Shown: one piece after another, positions 39,961-52,367 of the stretch
Layout: each line of letters begins with the position of its first letter
Numbering within the stretch: the stretch's first letter is position 1
Assembly: GCA_000421085.1 (NCBI GenBank)
Contig: ATWE01000001.1
Span: forward strand, 372,001-436,000
Length of the DNA: 64,000 bases
Source of the DNA: Ensifer sp. USDA 6670
GTDB lineage: Bacteria; Pseudomonadota; Alphaproteobacteria; Rhizobiales; Rhizobiaceae
Direction: 5' to 3'
The notes under the pieces: generated by a model
Databases searched by the model: none
What the model was told of the DNA's origin: nothing
Seen by the model: the letters and a program-made list of their open reading frames with translations, nothing else
Made by a program: the position numbers and the translations under genes

Positions 39961-41285
39961 GTTTGTTCGGATCCGCCAATTTCGGCCTTCCGCGTCTGAA
40001 GCCCTTGCCCTCGAAGCGGTCGCATGTCGTGTCGGTGCTCGATATCGGCTCGACCAAGGTGGTATGCATGATCGGCCGCCTGACGCCGCGTGCCGAGAGC
40101 CAGATCCTGCCCGGGCGCACGCACAGCATCGAGGTCATCGGCATCGGCCATCAGAAGTCGCGCGGCGTCAAGAATGGCGTCATCGCCGATCTCGATGCGG
40201 TCGAAAGTGTCGTCCGGCTTGCGGTCGATGCAGCCGAGCGCATGGCGGGACTGACGATCGACAGCCTCATCGTGAATGTTTCCGCCGGCCGCCTGCAGAG
40301 CGACGTCTATACCGCGACGATCGATCTCGGCGGGCAGGAGGTCGAGGCGAACGACCTGAAGAAGGTACTCGCAGCCGCGGGTCACCAGTCGCTGCGCACC
40401 GACCGTGCCATTCTGCACTCTCTGCCCACCGGCTTCTCGCTGGACGGCGAACGCGGCATCCGCGACCCGCTGGCGATGTTCGGTGACGTTCTCGGCGTCG
40501 ACATGCATGTGCTGACGGCGGAGCGGCCCGCGCTGAAGAACCTCGAGCTCTGCGTCAATCGCGCTCACCTCTCGGTCGAGGGCATGGTCGCGACGCCCTA
40601 TGCCAGCGGGCTTGCGGCACTCGTGGATGACGAGGTCGAGCTCGGATGTGCGGCCATCGACATGGGCGGCGGTACGACGACGATCTCGGTTTTCGCCGAA
40701 GGCAAGCTTGTCCATGCGGACGCCGTCGGTCTTGGCGGCCACCACGTCACGACCGATCTGGCGCGCGGCCTATCCACCCGCATCGAGGATGCCGAGCGCC
40801 TGAAAGTCGTGCACGGTTCGGCGCTTCCGAACAGCGCGGACGAGCGCGATATCATTTCGGTTCCGCCGATCGGCGAAGACGACCGCGACCAGCCGACACA
40901 CGTGCCGCGCGCACTGGTCTCCCGCATCGTGCGCGCTCGCATCGAAGAGACGCTGGAGCTCATACGCGACCGCATACAGCGGTCCGGTTTCAGCCCGATC
41001 GTCGGCAAGCGCATCGTATTGACGGGGGGCGCCAGCCAGCTGACCGGTTTGCCGGAAGCGGCGCGGCGCATTCTTGCACGCAACGTCCGCATCGGCCGCC
41101 CGCTCGGCGTATCCGGCCTGCCGGCCGCTGCCAAGGGCCCGGCCTTCTCCACGGCAGTCGGGCTGATGATCTACCCCCAGGTCGCCGACCTCGAGACGCA
41201 TGCCGCGGGCAGCGGCATGTTCTCTACCCTCGGCGGCAACAGCCGTTTCGCCCGCATGGGGCAATGGCTGAAAGAAAGTTTCTAG
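39957..41285 (+). CDS. ftsA: Cell division protein FtsA
   Basis: FtsA (442 residues) is an actin-fold ATPase that anchors FtsZ to the membrane. The phosphate-1 motif is SVLDIGSTKVVCMIG (about residues 25-39). A 1C-domain region follows (VIGIGHQKSRGVKNGVI). Phosphate-2 is AAIDMGGGTTTIS, and the C-terminus ends in an amphipathic helix (MGQWLKESF) for membrane binding. ATGA overlap with ftsQ shows coupling. A 94-bp spacer precedes ftsZ. Confidence 0.96.
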   Translation: MSLFGSANFGLPRLKPLPSKRSHVVSVLDIGSTKVVCMIGRLTPRAESQILPGRTHSIEVIGIGHQKSRGVKNGVIADLDAVESVVRLAVDAAERMAGLTIDSLIVNVSAGRLQSDVYTATIDLGGQEVEANDLKKVLAAAGHQSLRTDRAILHSLPTGFSLDGERGIRDPLAMFGDVLGVDMHVLTAERPALKNLELCVNRAHLSVEGMVATPYASGLAALVDDEVELGCAAIDMGGGTTTISVFAEGKLVHADAVGLGGHHVTTDLARGLSTRIEDAERLKVVHGSALPNSADERDIISVPPIGEDDRDQPTHVPRALVSRIVRARIEETLELIRDRIQRSGFSPIVGKRIVLTGGASQLTGLPEAARRILARNVRIGRPLGVSGLPAAAKGPAFSTAVGLMIYPQVADLETHAAGSGMFSTLGGNSRFARMGQWLKESF

Positions 41286-41379
41286 ATCGCTCGGCATATC
41301 GCCGAACGGGACAGGTGTTCGAGTTTGAAGGAATTGGCCGGCTCGGCAAGGCGGCCAGGGAAAGAGAAGGAACAGGACT

Positions 41380-43152
41380 ATGGCCATCAACTTGCAGAAG
41401 CCGGACATTACCGAGCTGAAGCCGCGTATCACGGTCTTCGGCGTCGGCGGCGGCGGCGGCAACGCCGTCAACAACATGATCACCGCCGGGCTCCAGGGCG
41501 TCGATTTCGTCGTCGCCAACACGGATGCCCAGGCACTCACCATGACCAAGGCCGAGCGGATCATCCAGATGGGTGTCGCCGTCACCGAAGGTCTTGGTGC
41601 CGGCTCGCAGCCGGAAGTCGGCCGTGCGGCCGCTGAAGAATGCATCGACGAGATCATCGATCACCTGCAGGGCACGCATATGTGCTTCGTCACCGCCGGC
41701 ATGGGCGGCGGCACCGGCACGGGCGCTGCTCCGATCGTCGCCCAGGCTGCCCGCAACAAGGGTATCCTTACCGTCGGCGTCGTCACCAAACCCTTCCATT
41801 TCGAAGGCGGCCGGCGCATGCGGATCGCCGACCAGGGTATTTCCGATCTTCAGAAGTCGGTCGACACCCTGATCGTCATCCCGAACCAGAACCTCTTCCG
41901 CATCGCCAATGACAAGACGACCTTCGCGGACGCCTTCGCCATGGCCGATCAGGTTCTTTATTCAGGCGTCGCCTGCATCACCGACCTCATGGTCAAGGAA
42001 GGCCTCATCAACCTCGACTTCGCCGACGTCCGTTCGGTGATGCGCGAAATGGGCCGCGCCATGATGGGTACGGGCGAAGCCTCCGGCGAAGGCCGCGCAA
42101 TGGCCGCTGCGGAAGCCGCGATCGCCAACCCGCTGCTCGACGAAACCTCGATGAAGGGCGCTCAGGGCCTGCTCATCTCCATCACCGGTGGCCGCGACCT
42201 CACGCTCTTCGAAGTGGATGAGGCTGCGACGCGTATCCGCGAGGAGGTCGATCCGGACGCCAACATCATTCTCGGCGCGACCTTTGACGAAGAGCTCGAA
42301 GGCCTCATTCGGGTTTCCGTCGTCGCCACCGGCATCGACCGCACGGCCGCGGAGGTGGCCGGCCGCTCCGCCGACTTTCGTCCGGTAGCGCCGAAGCCGA
42401 TCGTCCGTCCGTCCGCCGCCGTTCCGGCCCAGCCGCAGCCGACTGTCTCGCTGCAGCCGGCGCCGCAGCCGCAGCCAGTGCAGCAGCCGCTGCAGCAGCA
42501 GAATGTCGACCACATCGCGATCGCCATTCGCGAAGCCGAAATGGAGCGCGAGCTCGACCTCGCTGCGCGCACCCAGGTCGCCGCACCGGCGCCGCAACCG
42601 CAGCCGCAACTGCAGGAAGAGACTTTCCGTCCGCAGAGCAAGCTCTTCGCCGGCGTCGCTCCGGCGGAAGCCGCACCGGTCATGCGGCCGGCGCAGCCGG
42701 CACCACGCCCGGTCGAGATGCAGGCGCCCGTCCAGCCGCAGATGCAAGCGCAGCCGGTCCGGCAGGAGCCTGCCCCGGTCGTGCGGCAGCAGGCCGAGCC
42801 GGTACGCATGCCCAAGGTCGAGGACTTTCCGCCGGTCGTGAAAGCAGAGATGGATCACCGGACGCAGCCGGCGCCTGCGCATCAGGAAGAACGCGGACCG
42901 ATGGGGCTCCTGAACCGGATCACGAGCTCGCTCGGGCTGCGTGAACGGGAAGCGACGAATGTCTCGTCCGACATGACCGCCGCGGCACCAAGCGCCGCCT
43001 CGCAACAGCGCCGGCCGCTTTCGCCGGAAGCCAGCCTCTATGCGCCGCGTCGCGGCCAGCTCGACGATCACGGTCGCGCTGCGCCTCAGATGCGGTCGCA
43101 TGAAGACGATCAGCTCGAAATTCCGGCATTCCTGCGCCGCCAGTCGAGCTGA
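41380..43152 (+). CDS. ftsZ: Cell division GTPase FtsZ, long-linker form
   Basis: FtsZ (590 residues) forms the division ring. The GTPase domain covers about 1-320: [13 protein letters not shown] near residue 25, the tubulin signature [10 protein letters not shown] near 108, and NQNLFR. Residues about 335-570 are a Pro/Gln/Ala-rich linker with runs such as [13 protein letters not shown]. The end carries the conserved FtsA-binding peptide ([10 protein letters not shown]). Most bacterial FtsZ proteins are about 380-400 residues, so the linker is exceptionally long, as in the FtsZ1 of S. meliloti. Ribosome site AGAAGGAA is at 41365-41372. Confidence 0.97.
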   Translation: MAINLQKPDITELKPRITVFGVGGGGGNAVNNMITAGLQGVDFVVANTDAQALTMTKAERIIQMGVAVTEGLGAGSQPEVGRAAAEECIDEIIDHLQGTHMCFVTAGMGGGTGTGAAPIVAQAARNKGILTVGVVTKPFHFEGGRRMRIADQGISDLQKSVDTLIVIPNQNLFRIANDKTTFADAFAMADQVLYSGVACITDLMVKEGLINLDFADVRSVMREMGRAMMGTGEASGEGRAMAAAEAAIANPLLDETSMKGAQGLLISITGGRDLTLFEVDEAATRIREEVDPDANIILGATFDEELEGLIRVSVVATGIDRTAAEVAGRSADFRPVAPKPIVRPSAAVPAQPQPTVSLQPAPQPQPVQQPLQQQNVDHIAIAIREAEMERELDLAARTQVAAPAPQPQPQLQEETFRPQSKLFAGVAPAEAAPVMRPAQPAPRPVEMQAPVQPQMQAQPVRQEPAPVVRQQAEPVRMPKVEDFPPVVKAEMDHRTQPAPAHQEERGPMGLLNRITSSLGLREREATNVSSDMTAAAPSAASQQRRPLSPEASLYAPRRGQLDDHGRAAPQMRSHEDDQLEIPAFLRRQSS

Positions 43153-43155
43153 TAG

Positions 43156-43254
43156 CTACGGCGCCGTGCGTCCGATCGGACGCGCAACGTCGCTGTAGTA
43201 CTTTCAGCCGCCGCAGTTTTTCCTGAGCCGGCTTCCGGTTCAGGGAAACATGCG
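43156..43254 (-). repeat. Two-module intergenic repeat, full copy, inverted (after ftsZ)
   Basis: Read on the minus strand: CGCATGTTTCCCTGAACCGG, AAGCCGGCTCAGGAAAAACTG, then AAAGTACTACAGCGACG, stem GCGCGTCCGATCGGACGCAC and closing GGCGCCGTAG. The second-module stem is the most perfect in the window. It lies between the ftsZ stop and the terminator. Confidence 0.75.
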
Positions 43255-43277
43255 AAGGCTGTTCCTTCACCTTGCCG

Positions 43278-43306
43278 ATGCCCGGGCGCCAGCCCGGGCA
43301 TTTTTT
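43278..43306 (+). terminator. Rho-independent terminator after ftsZ
   Basis: ATGCCCGGGC (43278-43287) pairs with GCCCGGGCAT (43292-43301) around GCCA, followed by six T. It ends the ddl-ftsQAZ unit. Confidence 0.88.
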
Positions 43307-43580
43307 CGATTTGTCGCGCCAAATCAGGGCTTTAACATTTGCATTGCGCGCATATGAATTGCGTAACAAAACGAAACGAACAGTGATTTGGAATGGTGCC
43401 TCCAAACTCTTATTTTCATCATCGGAATTGGGGACGCATACGATTCGATCGGGCGCTGTTAGTTCGAAGACGAGATTACCGCCGACTGGTGCGGGATCCC
43501 GGTACTTCGTCTTGTGTCTTGAGCAACGTGGCACCCTTTAGGATTTTGGCCGAAGGCCGCCTTGATTGAAAGTGACGAGA

Positions 43581-44534
43581 ATGGGAATCGAACTGCTCGG
43601 GTTTCAGACGACGATTGCAAGCCCGATAACCCTCAAGGGAATTGGCGTTCACTCCGGTGCGGAAGTCGAGATCACCTTCCATCCGACCGATGCCGACGCC
43701 GGGATCGTGTTTCAGCGTGCGCTTGCTGGCGGCCGGGTGAGCGAATTCCGGGCCGTCTCGTCGCAGGTCGGCAACACCGATCTCTGCACCGTCCTTGGCC
43801 TCTCGCCGGCGACCTCGATCGCGACGATCGAGCATGTCATGGCGGCGGTCTATGCGCTCGGCCTCGACAACCTGTTGATCGAGGTGCATGGCGCTGAAAT
43901 GCCGATCATGGATGGCAGCTCCGCCCCCTTCATCGAGGCGATCGAGCAGGCAGGCATTCACTCGCTTGCCGAGAAGCGCCGCTATATCCGTATCCTAAAG
44001 CCGGTACGCATCGAATCGGGTGCTTCCTGGTCGGAATTCACGCCCTATGACGGCATGCGCTTCGAAGTCGAGATCGATTTCGACTGTCCGCTTATCGGCC
44101 GTCAGGCATGGAAGGGTGACATGACGCCTTCCGTTTTCAAGCGGGAGCTGTCGCGGGCGCGTACTTTCGGCTTCATGCGCGATGTGGAGCGCCTCTGGGC
44201 AGGCGGTTTCGCGCTCGGCTCGTCACTTGAGAACTCCGTGGTAATTTCGGACGATAACACGGTCATCAACGTCGAGGGCCTGCGGTATACGGACGAGTTC
44301 GTCCGCCACAAGACGCTCGATGCCGTAGGCGATCTTTCGCTGGCGGGTGCTCCCTTCCTCGGCTGCTACCGCTCCTATCGCGGAGGGCACCGGATGAATG
44401 CCAATGCCCTCAAGGCATTGCTCAGCGATCCGACCGCCTATGAGGTGGTGGAAACGGCAACGCCGCGCCAGCGCACCCGTTCGCGGGACATGGTGGCGGT
44501 TGCAGCGCCGGGCTTCGCACCCTGGTCCGCCTGA
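43581..44534 (+). CDS. lpxC: UDP-3-O-acyl-N-acetylglucosamine deacetylase
   Basis: LpxC (317 residues) is the zinc deacetylase that commits the cell to lipid A synthesis. Zinc and catalytic residues are visible in ATIEHVMAAVYALGLDN (His near residue 84) and in RHKTLDAVGDLSLAG (His and Asp). YRGGHRMNANAL carries the conserved active-site His. MPIMDGSSAPF is another family block. The ATG at 43581 gives the family N-terminus (GFQTTIASPITLKGIGVHSG). A TTG at 43566 would add five residues. It has its own spacer and probably its own promoter. Confidence 0.95.
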   Translation: MGIELLGFQTTIASPITLKGIGVHSGAEVEITFHPTDADAGIVFQRALAGGRVSEFRAVSSQVGNTDLCTVLGLSPATSIATIEHVMAAVYALGLDNLLIEVHGAEMPIMDGSSAPFIEAIEQAGIHSLAEKRRYIRILKPVRIESGASWSEFTPYDGMRFEVEIDFDCPLIGRQAWKGDMTPSVFKRELSRARTFGFMRDVERLWAGGFALGSSLENSVVISDDNTVINVEGLRYTDEFVRHKTLDAVGDLSLAGAPFLGCYRSYRGGHRMNANALKALLSDPTAYEVVETATPRQRTRSRDMVAVAAPGFAPWSA

Positions 44535-44559
44535 CGGCATAGGATATTCTTCTCCAGTC

Positions 44560-44583
44560 GCCGGCCGAAAGGCCGGCATTTTC
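44560..44583 (+). terminator. Terminator after lpxC
   Basis: GCCGGCC (44560-44566), a GAAA tetraloop and GGCCGGC (44571-44577) are followed by ATTTTC. The short, very GC-rich stem fits an intrinsic terminator. Confidence 0.75.
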
Positions 44584-44633
44584 ATGATGATTCGATAGTG
44601 ACCCGAGTTACGCGTGTTCTTCGGCACCGATTT

Positions 44634-44684
44634 TCACTGTGCCAGAGGCGCTTTACACATCTGAAAAGGGGTGCAGCGCTGCAG
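44634..44684 (+). repeat. Decayed copy of the second repeat module (lpxC-bamD spacer)
   Basis: CACTGTGCCAGAGGCG, CTTTACACATCTGAAAAGGG, then GCAGCGCTGCAG. The middle (CATCTGAAAAG) matches the copy at 24752-24857. Flanking arms are degraded. Confidence 0.45.
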
Positions 44685-44798
44685 GGCGCCACAAATTTGC
44701 ATGAATTGCCGATCATGACGTTGCGGTCTTTAGGTAACTTGCTCTAAAACGCGCAAGTCTGGCGCGATGCTAGGCGCTGAGTGAAACGGGAATATCCG

Positions 44799-45665
44799 AT
44801 GGTTCTTGCAGTTTCTGTCGACATAAGAAAATCAGCGCGCGTCGCCGCGGTCGTTCTTGCGGCTGTCGCCGGCTCCAGTCTGATTACGGCCTGCCAGAAC
44901 GATCCGGACATCGACATCACCAAGCTCACGGCCGAGACCGATCCGCCGGATGTGCTCTACAACCAGGGCCTGGCAAACCTGAACGCCGGCAAGACGACGG
45001 AAGCGGCGCGGAAGTTCGAGGCGATCGACAAGCAGCATCCGTTCTCCGAATATGCTCGGAAAGCGCTGGTGATGAATGCATTCGTTTCCTATCGCAACGG
45101 CCAGTACCAGGACGCAATCAACGCGACCAGCCGTTACCTGAACCTTTATCCGCAGTCGGAGGACGCAGCCTACGCGCAATATATCCAGGGTCTCGCCTAT
45201 ACGAAGCAGATTCCGTCGGTGACGCAGGATCAAAGACCCGCGGCGAAGGCGATCGAGGCGATGCAGGTGGTCGTCGACAAGTATCCGGACTCCGAATATG
45301 TCGACGATGCGCAGGCAAAGATCCGCTTTGCACGCGACCAGCTCGCCGGCAAGGAGATGCAGGTCGGCCGCTATTATCTCGAACGCAAGGAATATCTGGC
45401 AGCGATTTCGCGCTTCCGTACCGTCGTCGAGCGGTATCCGACCACCAATCAGGTCGAGGAAGCGCTCGCCCGTCTCGTCGAAGCCTATTATGCGATGGGC
45501 GTGACTGGCGAAGCCCAGACGGCGGCAGCGGTTCTCGGGCATAACTACCCCGACAGCCAATGGTATGCCGACTCCTACAAGCTGCTGCAATCCGGCGGGC
45601 TCGAGCCGCGCGAAACCGGCACGTCCTGGATCGCGCGCGCCGGAAAGAACCTAATCGGCGCGTAA
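44799..45665 (+). CDS. bamD: Outer membrane assembly lipoprotein BamD
   Basis: BamD (288 residues) is the essential lipoprotein partner of BamA in outer-membrane protein insertion. A signal peptide ends in the lipobox ITAC. The mature chain is built of TPR-like helical hairpins: [60 protein letters not shown] and [15 protein letters not shown]. Length is slightly above the usual (about 245). The ATG at 44799 is preferred; the frame is open six codons further. Confidence 0.93.
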   Translation: MVLAVSVDIRKSARVAAVVLAAVAGSSLITACQNDPDIDITKLTAETDPPDVLYNQGLANLNAGKTTEAARKFEAIDKQHPFSEYARKALVMNAFVSYRNGQYQDAINATSRYLNLYPQSEDAAYAQYIQGLAYTKQIPSVTQDQRPAAKAIEAMQVVVDKYPDSEYVDDAQAKIRFARDQLAGKEMQVGRYYLERKEYLAAISRFRTVVERYPTTNQVEEALARLVEAYYAMGVTGEAQTAAAVLGHNYPDSQWYADSYKLLQSGGLEPRETGTSWIARAGKNLIGA

Positions 45666-45701
45666 TTTTCCCGGCGCCTGACAACGAAGATATGAAACCG
45701 G

Positions 45702-47375
45702 ATGCTCGCCCAGCTCGCGATCCGCGATATCGTCCTGATCGAACGGCTTGACCTCAGCTTCGATGCCGGGCTTTCGGTGCTGACCGGTGAAACCGGCGCG
45801 GGCAAATCCATTCTTCTCGACAGTCTGTCGCTTGCGCTGGGCGGCCGCGGCGACGGTTCGCTCGTGCGCCACGGCGAGGACAGGGGCCAGGTAACCGCTG
45901 TCTTCGACGTGCCGGCCGGCCACACGGCACGACTCTTCCTGCGCGAGAACGGCATCGACGACGATGGCGATCTGATCTTCCGCCGCGTGCAATCGGCCGA
46001 CGGCCGCACCAAGGCCTTCATCAACGACCAGCCGGTGAGCGTCCAGCTGATGCGGCAGGTCGGCCAGGCGCTCGTAGAAATTCACGGTCAGCACGACGAT
46101 CGGGCGCTTGTCGATACCGACGCGCACCGCACGCTGCTCGATGCTTTCGGCGGCACGACCGGAGCCGCGGAAGACGTCGCGACCTTCTACCGCGCCTGGA
46201 AGGATGCCGAGCGCTGTCTGAAGAAACACCGCGAGAAGGTGGAGGCAGCAGCCCGCGAGGCGGACTATCTGCGTTCCTCCGTCGAGGAACTCGAGACGCT
46301 TTCACCACGCGACGGCGAAGAGGAGGAACTCGCCGAGAACCGGGCCCGCATGATGAAGGTCGAGCGCATTGCCGGCGACATCAGCGAGGCATCCGAGTTT
46401 CTGAACGGCAACGCCTCGCCGGTACCGCTCATCGCGTCGCTCGTCCGGCGGCTCGAACGCAAGAGCCATGAGGCACCCGGCCTGCTCGAAGAGACGGTCG
46501 AGCTTCTGGACGGGGCGCTGAACCAGCTTGCGGATGCACAGATGGCGGTCGAGCGCGCGCTCCGCAACACCGAATTCGATCCGAAGGAGCTAGAGCGCGT
46601 CGAGGAGCGGCTTTTTGCCCTGCGCGCCGCGAGCCGCAAATATTCGGTTCCCGTCACCGAACTGCCGGCACTTGCCGCGCGGATGATCGCAGATCTTGCC
46701 GATCTCGACGCCGGCGAAGAGAAGTTGAAGCAACTCGAAATACAGGTCGCCGAAGCAAAGGCGGCCTTCGATGTTGCGGCGCGCTCGCTTTCCGAGAAGC
46801 GCCACAATACGGCTGCTGCACTTTCGGCCGCCGTCATGGAAGAACTGCCTGCGCTGAAGCTCGAACGCGCCCGCTTCATGGTGGAGGTGACGAGCGATCC
46901 GGGATCGCCGACGGCCGACGGGATCGATGCGGTCGAGTTCCACGTCCAGACCAATCCCGGCACCAGGCCGGGGCCGATCATGAAGGTCGCTTCGGGTGGC
47001 GAGCTCTCCCGCTTCCTGCTCGCGCTGAAAGTGGCGCTCGCCGACCGCGGTTCGGCTCCGACGCTCGTCTTCGACGAGATCGATACCGGCGTCGGCGGCG
47101 CCGTGGCGGATGCGATCGGCCAGCGCTTGAAGCGACTTTCGAAAACCGTGCAGGTGCTTTCCGTCACCCATGCGCCTCAGGTCGCCGCGCGTGCGGCGAC
47201 GCATCTCCTGATTTCGAAGGGGCCTTCTGCGGAAAAGACCGAGATGATTGCGACCCGCGTCGCCCGCATGGACGAAGCGGCACGCACGGAAGAGATCGCC
47301 CGCATGCTCGCCGGTGCCTCGATTACCGAGGAGGCGAGGGCCGCGGCCGCGCGATTGCTCGCCGGCAACGGGTGA
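45702..47375 (+). CDS. recN: DNA repair ATPase RecN
   Basis: RecN (557 residues) is an SMC-like protein for double-strand-break repair. Walker A is TGETGAGKSI (about residue 26). A coiled-coil central region (about 160-360) is followed by the ABC signature ASGGELSRFLLALK and Walker B TLVFDEIDTGVGG. No SOS box was recognised upstream. It lies 36 bp after bamD, so the two may be co-transcribed. Confidence 0.95.
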   Translation: MLAQLAIRDIVLIERLDLSFDAGLSVLTGETGAGKSILLDSLSLALGGRGDGSLVRHGEDRGQVTAVFDVPAGHTARLFLRENGIDDDGDLIFRRVQSADGRTKAFINDQPVSVQLMRQVGQALVEIHGQHDDRALVDTDAHRTLLDAFGGTTGAAEDVATFYRAWKDAERCLKKHREKVEAAAREADYLRSSVEELETLSPRDGEEEELAENRARMMKVERIAGDISEASEFLNGNASPVPLIASLVRRLERKSHEAPGLLEETVELLDGALNQLADAQMAVERALRNTEFDPKELERVEERLFALRAASRKYSVPVTELPALAARMIADLADLDAGEEKLKQLEIQVAEAKAAFDVAARSLSEKRHNTAAALSAAVMEELPALKLERARFMVEVTSDPGSPTADGIDAVEFHVQTNPGTRPGPIMKVASGGELSRFLLALKVALADRGSAPTLVFDEIDTGVGGAVADAIGQRLKRLSKTVQVLSVTHAPQVAARAATHLLISKGPSAEKTEMIATRVARMDEAARTEEIARMLAGASITEEARAAAARLLAGNG

Positions 47376-47405
47376 ATTGCCCCCACTTTTCTTCACGTCG
47401 GTTAA

Positions 47406-49626
<2,221 letters not shown>

Positions 49627-49637
49627 AGCGTTCGCTT

Positions 49638-49673
49638 GCCCTTCATCCGCCCGCCGTCAAGCGGATGAAGGGC
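49638..49673. terminator. Bidirectional terminator between ligA and the VOC gene
   Basis: GCCCTTCATCCGC (49638-49650) pairs perfectly with GCGGATGAAGGGC (49661-49673). The two genes converge on it. No long T-run is present on either side. Confidence 0.6.
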
Positions 49674-49702
49674 ATCCCGGTGTAAACCGTTATTTTAGAT
49701 CG

Positions 49703-50107
49703 TCACGCCTGCTGCTGTGCCGACATGTCCATCCACATGCATTCCCACACGTGGCCGTCCAGGTCCTGGAAGCTGATGCCGTACATGAAGCCGTAGTCGA
49801 TGGCCGGCTTCCATGGCTTGCCGCCCGCGGCAATAGCCTTGTCGAACATGTCGTCGCATTCGGCACGGCTCGCGGCGGAGAGCGCGGTGATGACCTCGGT
49901 ACCCTTCGCCGTGTCGCTGATTTCGCCGACGATGAAGCTGCGGAATTTCGGCTCGGTGAGAAGCATGGCGAAGATATTGTCGTCGATGACCATGCAGGCG
50001 GCGGTCTCGTCGGAAAACTGCTCGTTGAATGTGAAGCCCAAAGCGGAGAAGAAGGATCGGGAGGCTTTCAGATCCTTGACCGGCAGGTTGACGAAAATCA
50101 TGCGCAT
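49703..50107 (-). CDS. VOC (glyoxalase/bleomycin-resistance) family protein
   Basis: The 134-residue protein has a single VOC fold: MIFVNLPVKDLKASRSFFSA, LGFTFNEQFSDE, a central FAMLLTEPKF and a C-terminal GISFQDLDGHVWECMWMD. VOC proteins use a metal for varied chemistry, and small ones like this are often annotated as lactoylglutathione-lyase-like without proof. The start at 50107 has AAGGAG upstream; the open frame extends 98 codons back without family similarity. Confidence 0.85.
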   Translation of the reverse strand: MRMIFVNLPVKDLKASRSFFSALGFTFNEQFSDETAACMVIDDNIFAMLLTEPKFRSFIVGEISDTAKGTEVITALSAASRAECDDMFDKAIAAGGKPWKPAIDYGFMYGISFQDLDGHVWECMWMDMSAQQQA

Positions 50108-50277
50108 GGGGTGCTCCTTGTTGAAGATGGTTTGGCTTCGATAAGCCAAGGACGAAGACATATGCCGCGTGCCGACAGGTCTCGCTGAATTTTTGTCTCC
50201 GGTATGGTCGACTAAGTCTGGTACGCCGATCACGTGCCGGCTTCGAATTCGAGGCCATTTCCGTTTGTATTTTTGCG

Positions 50278-50299
50278 CTGCACAAGATAGATCTTGCAG
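50278..50299. promoter_or_regulatory. Inverted repeat in the VOC-panC spacer
   Basis: CTGCACAAGAT (50278-50288) and ATCTTGCAG (50291-50299) are inverted copies with a 2-nt interruption. It lies between two divergent genes and could be an operator. No regulator gene is adjacent. Confidence 0.3.
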
Positions 50300-50342
50300 C
50301 CAAAATTTGTGCAATTGCCTGTTCGCGGGGCTCGCCCGCAGC

Positions 50343-50386
50343 CGCGCGTTCTTATCGGACGCGCAAGTGTCGCTGTAGCATCTTGA
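50343..50386 (-). repeat. Second-module repeat copy before panC
   Basis: On the minus strand: AAGATGCTACAGCGACACTT, GCGCGTCCGATAAGAACGCG. The core and first stem are well kept. The closing CGCTGTAG arm is replaced by GGCTGCGG. Confidence 0.65.
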
Positions 50387-50451
50387 CGATGCAGGAGCCA
50401 TATCAGCGAAGCGGGGCGTGTCTGGCGTCCCGGCGGATTGGAGGGTCCGGA

Positions 50452-51327
50452 ATGAGAACCATCAGCACCATCGCCGAACTGCGAGAAGCCCTTGCCGAGC
50501 ATCGGCGCGCGGGCAGGTCCATCGGCCTGGTCCCAACCATGGGCTATCTTCATGTCGGCCATATGGAACTCGTGCGCCGCGCCCGCAGCGAGAACGACGT
50601 GGTCATCGCCAGCATATTCGTCAATCCGCTGCAGTTCGGCGCGAACGAGGATCTCGGCAAATATCCGCGCGACCTCGCCCGTGATCAGGCGCTGCTGACC
50701 GATGGCGGCGTCGATTTCCTTTTTGCCCCCGGCGTATCCGACATGTATCCGCGCCCGATGGAAACGGTGGTCGACGTGCCGAAGCTCGGCTCCGAACTCG
50801 AAGGAGCGGTGAGACCCGGCCATTTCGCAGGCGTTGCGACGGTGGTGACCAAGCTCTTCAACATCGTCCAGCCGAACCGCGCCTATTTCGGCGAAAAGGA
50901 TTTCCAGCAGCTCCAGATCATCCGGCGCATGGTCGAGGATCTGGCGCAGCCGGTTACGGTCATCGGCGTACCGACGGTGCGCGAGGAGGACGGGCTCGCC
51001 TGTTCGTCGCGCAACGTCTATCTGACGCCGCAAGAGCGGCGTGCAGCCGCGATCGTGCCGAAGGCGCTGGACGAGGCCGAGCGGCTGATCGCAAGCGGCG
51101 TCACCGAACCGGCCGAGATAGAGAAGCGTGTCTTGGAATTTCTCTCCGGCGAACCCCTGGCGCGGCCCGAAGTGGTGGCGCTTCGCGACCCGGAAACGCT
51201 TGAGCCGGTCAGCGAGATTGAAGAAAAGCCGGTCTTGCTCCTGCTCTTCGTCCGCTTCGGCACGACGAAGCTGCTCGACAACCGCGTCATAGCCCCGAAA
51301 TCCGCCCGTTTTGCAAAGGTAGCCTGA
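50452..51327 (+). CDS. panC: Pantothenate synthetase
   Basis: PanC (291 residues) joins pantoate and beta-alanine using ATP. Motifs: [19 protein letters not shown] (the HIGH-like site), [49 protein letters not shown] and CSSRNVYL. The ATG at 50452 has GGAGGGT upstream; the frame open to 50383 runs through the repeat. panB starts 2 bp after the stop. Confidence 0.96.
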   Translation: MRTISTIAELREALAEHRRAGRSIGLVPTMGYLHVGHMELVRRARSENDVVIASIFVNPLQFGANEDLGKYPRDLARDQALLTDGGVDFLFAPGVSDMYPRPMETVVDVPKLGSELEGAVRPGHFAGVATVVTKLFNIVQPNRAYFGEKDFQQLQIIRRMVEDLAQPVTVIGVPTVREEDGLACSSRNVYLTPQERRAAAIVPKALDEAERLIASGVTEPAEIEKRVLEFLSGEPLARPEVVALRDPETLEPVSEIEEKPVLLLLFVRFGTTKLLDNRVIAPKSARFAKVA

Positions 51328-51329
51328 GA

Positions 51330-52151
51330 ATGAGCGTCCAGACCACGAAACGGCGGCTCAGCCCCGCCAGCATCGAAGCCCTGAAGGGTGAGCGCCCGAT
51401 CGTCAGCCTGACGGCCTATACGACGCCGATCGCACGGCTTCTCGATCCTCATGTGGATTTCCTCCTCGTCGGCGATTCGCTCGGCATGGTTCTCTACGGT
51501 CTCGATACGACCGTCGGCGTCACGCTCGACATGATGATTGCGCATGGCCAGGCGGTCATGCGCGGTTCGGAGCGCTGTTGCGTCGTCGTCGACCTGCCTT
51601 TCGGCGCCTATCAGGAGTCCAAGGAGCAGGCCTTCCGCAGCGCCGCGCGCATCCTGAAGGAAACGGGCTGCAGCGCAGTGAAGCTCGAAGGCGGGGCCGA
51701 GATGGCCGAGACGGTCGAATTCCTTGTCAGCCGTGGCATTCCAGTGCTCGGCCATGTGGGCTTGATGCCGCAGCTCGTCAACACGACGGGGGGCTACCGC
51801 TCGGTCGGGCGCAACGAGAAGGAAGTGGCCAAGATCCGCCGCGACGCCAAGGCGATAGACGATGCCGGCGCTTTCGCCATCGTGGTCGAGGGAACGGTGG
51901 AGCCGGTCGCCCGCGAGATCACGGCCACGCTGCGCGCGCCGACCATCGGCATCGGTGCTTCGCCGGCCTGCGACGGCCAGATCCTGGTATCGGACGACAT
52001 GCTCGGTCTTTTCAACGATTTCAAGCCGCGCTTCGTCAAGCATTTCGCCGAGTTGGCGCCGACGATTTCAAAGGCGGCGGAAGCCTATGCCAACGAGGTG
52101 AAGGCGCGCACCTTTCCCGGCATAGAGCACACGTTTCAGGTAAAGCGCTGA
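51330..52151 (+). CDS. panB: 3-methyl-2-oxobutanoate hydroxymethyltransferase
   Basis: PanB (273 residues) makes ketopantoate from alpha-ketoisovalerate and methylene-THF, the first step to pantothenate. Seen are [48 protein letters not shown] and GHVGLMPQ. It forms an operon with panC. Folate supply links it loosely to metF in the same window, which is only metabolic context. Confidence 0.96.
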   Translation: MSVQTTKRRLSPASIEALKGERPIVSLTAYTTPIARLLDPHVDFLLVGDSLGMVLYGLDTTVGVTLDMMIAHGQAVMRGSERCCVVVDLPFGAYQESKEQAFRSAARILKETGCSAVKLEGGAEMAETVEFLVSRGIPVLGHVGLMPQLVNTTGGYRSVGRNEKEVAKIRRDAKAIDDAGAFAIVVEGTVEPVAREITATLRAPTIGIGASPACDGQILVSDDMLGLFNDFKPRFVKHFAELAPTISKAAEAYANEVKARTFPGIEHTFQVKR

Positions 52152-52367
52152 CGTGTCGGGGCGGGCGCGTTCTCGCGTCTGCCTCTTATGGTTGGCGACC
52201 GAGCATCCGGTCTCGTGTGCTCATTCAGGAATGACGCGCGTCCAACCATCAGAAAATTCAATCGCCGCATCAGAGTAATTGAATTGTCGCGATCTGCGGC
52301 AGCCCCTATCTGTCCGGCAGGCAATCTGCCGGCATGCTCATCACGAGCGGCCCCGCGGGAGAATTTC

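Noticed and set aside
42420-42640. Tandem repeat or recombination hot spot in ftsZ
   Set aside because: The CAG/CCG-rich runs encode the expected Pro/Gln linker and have no fixed unit length.
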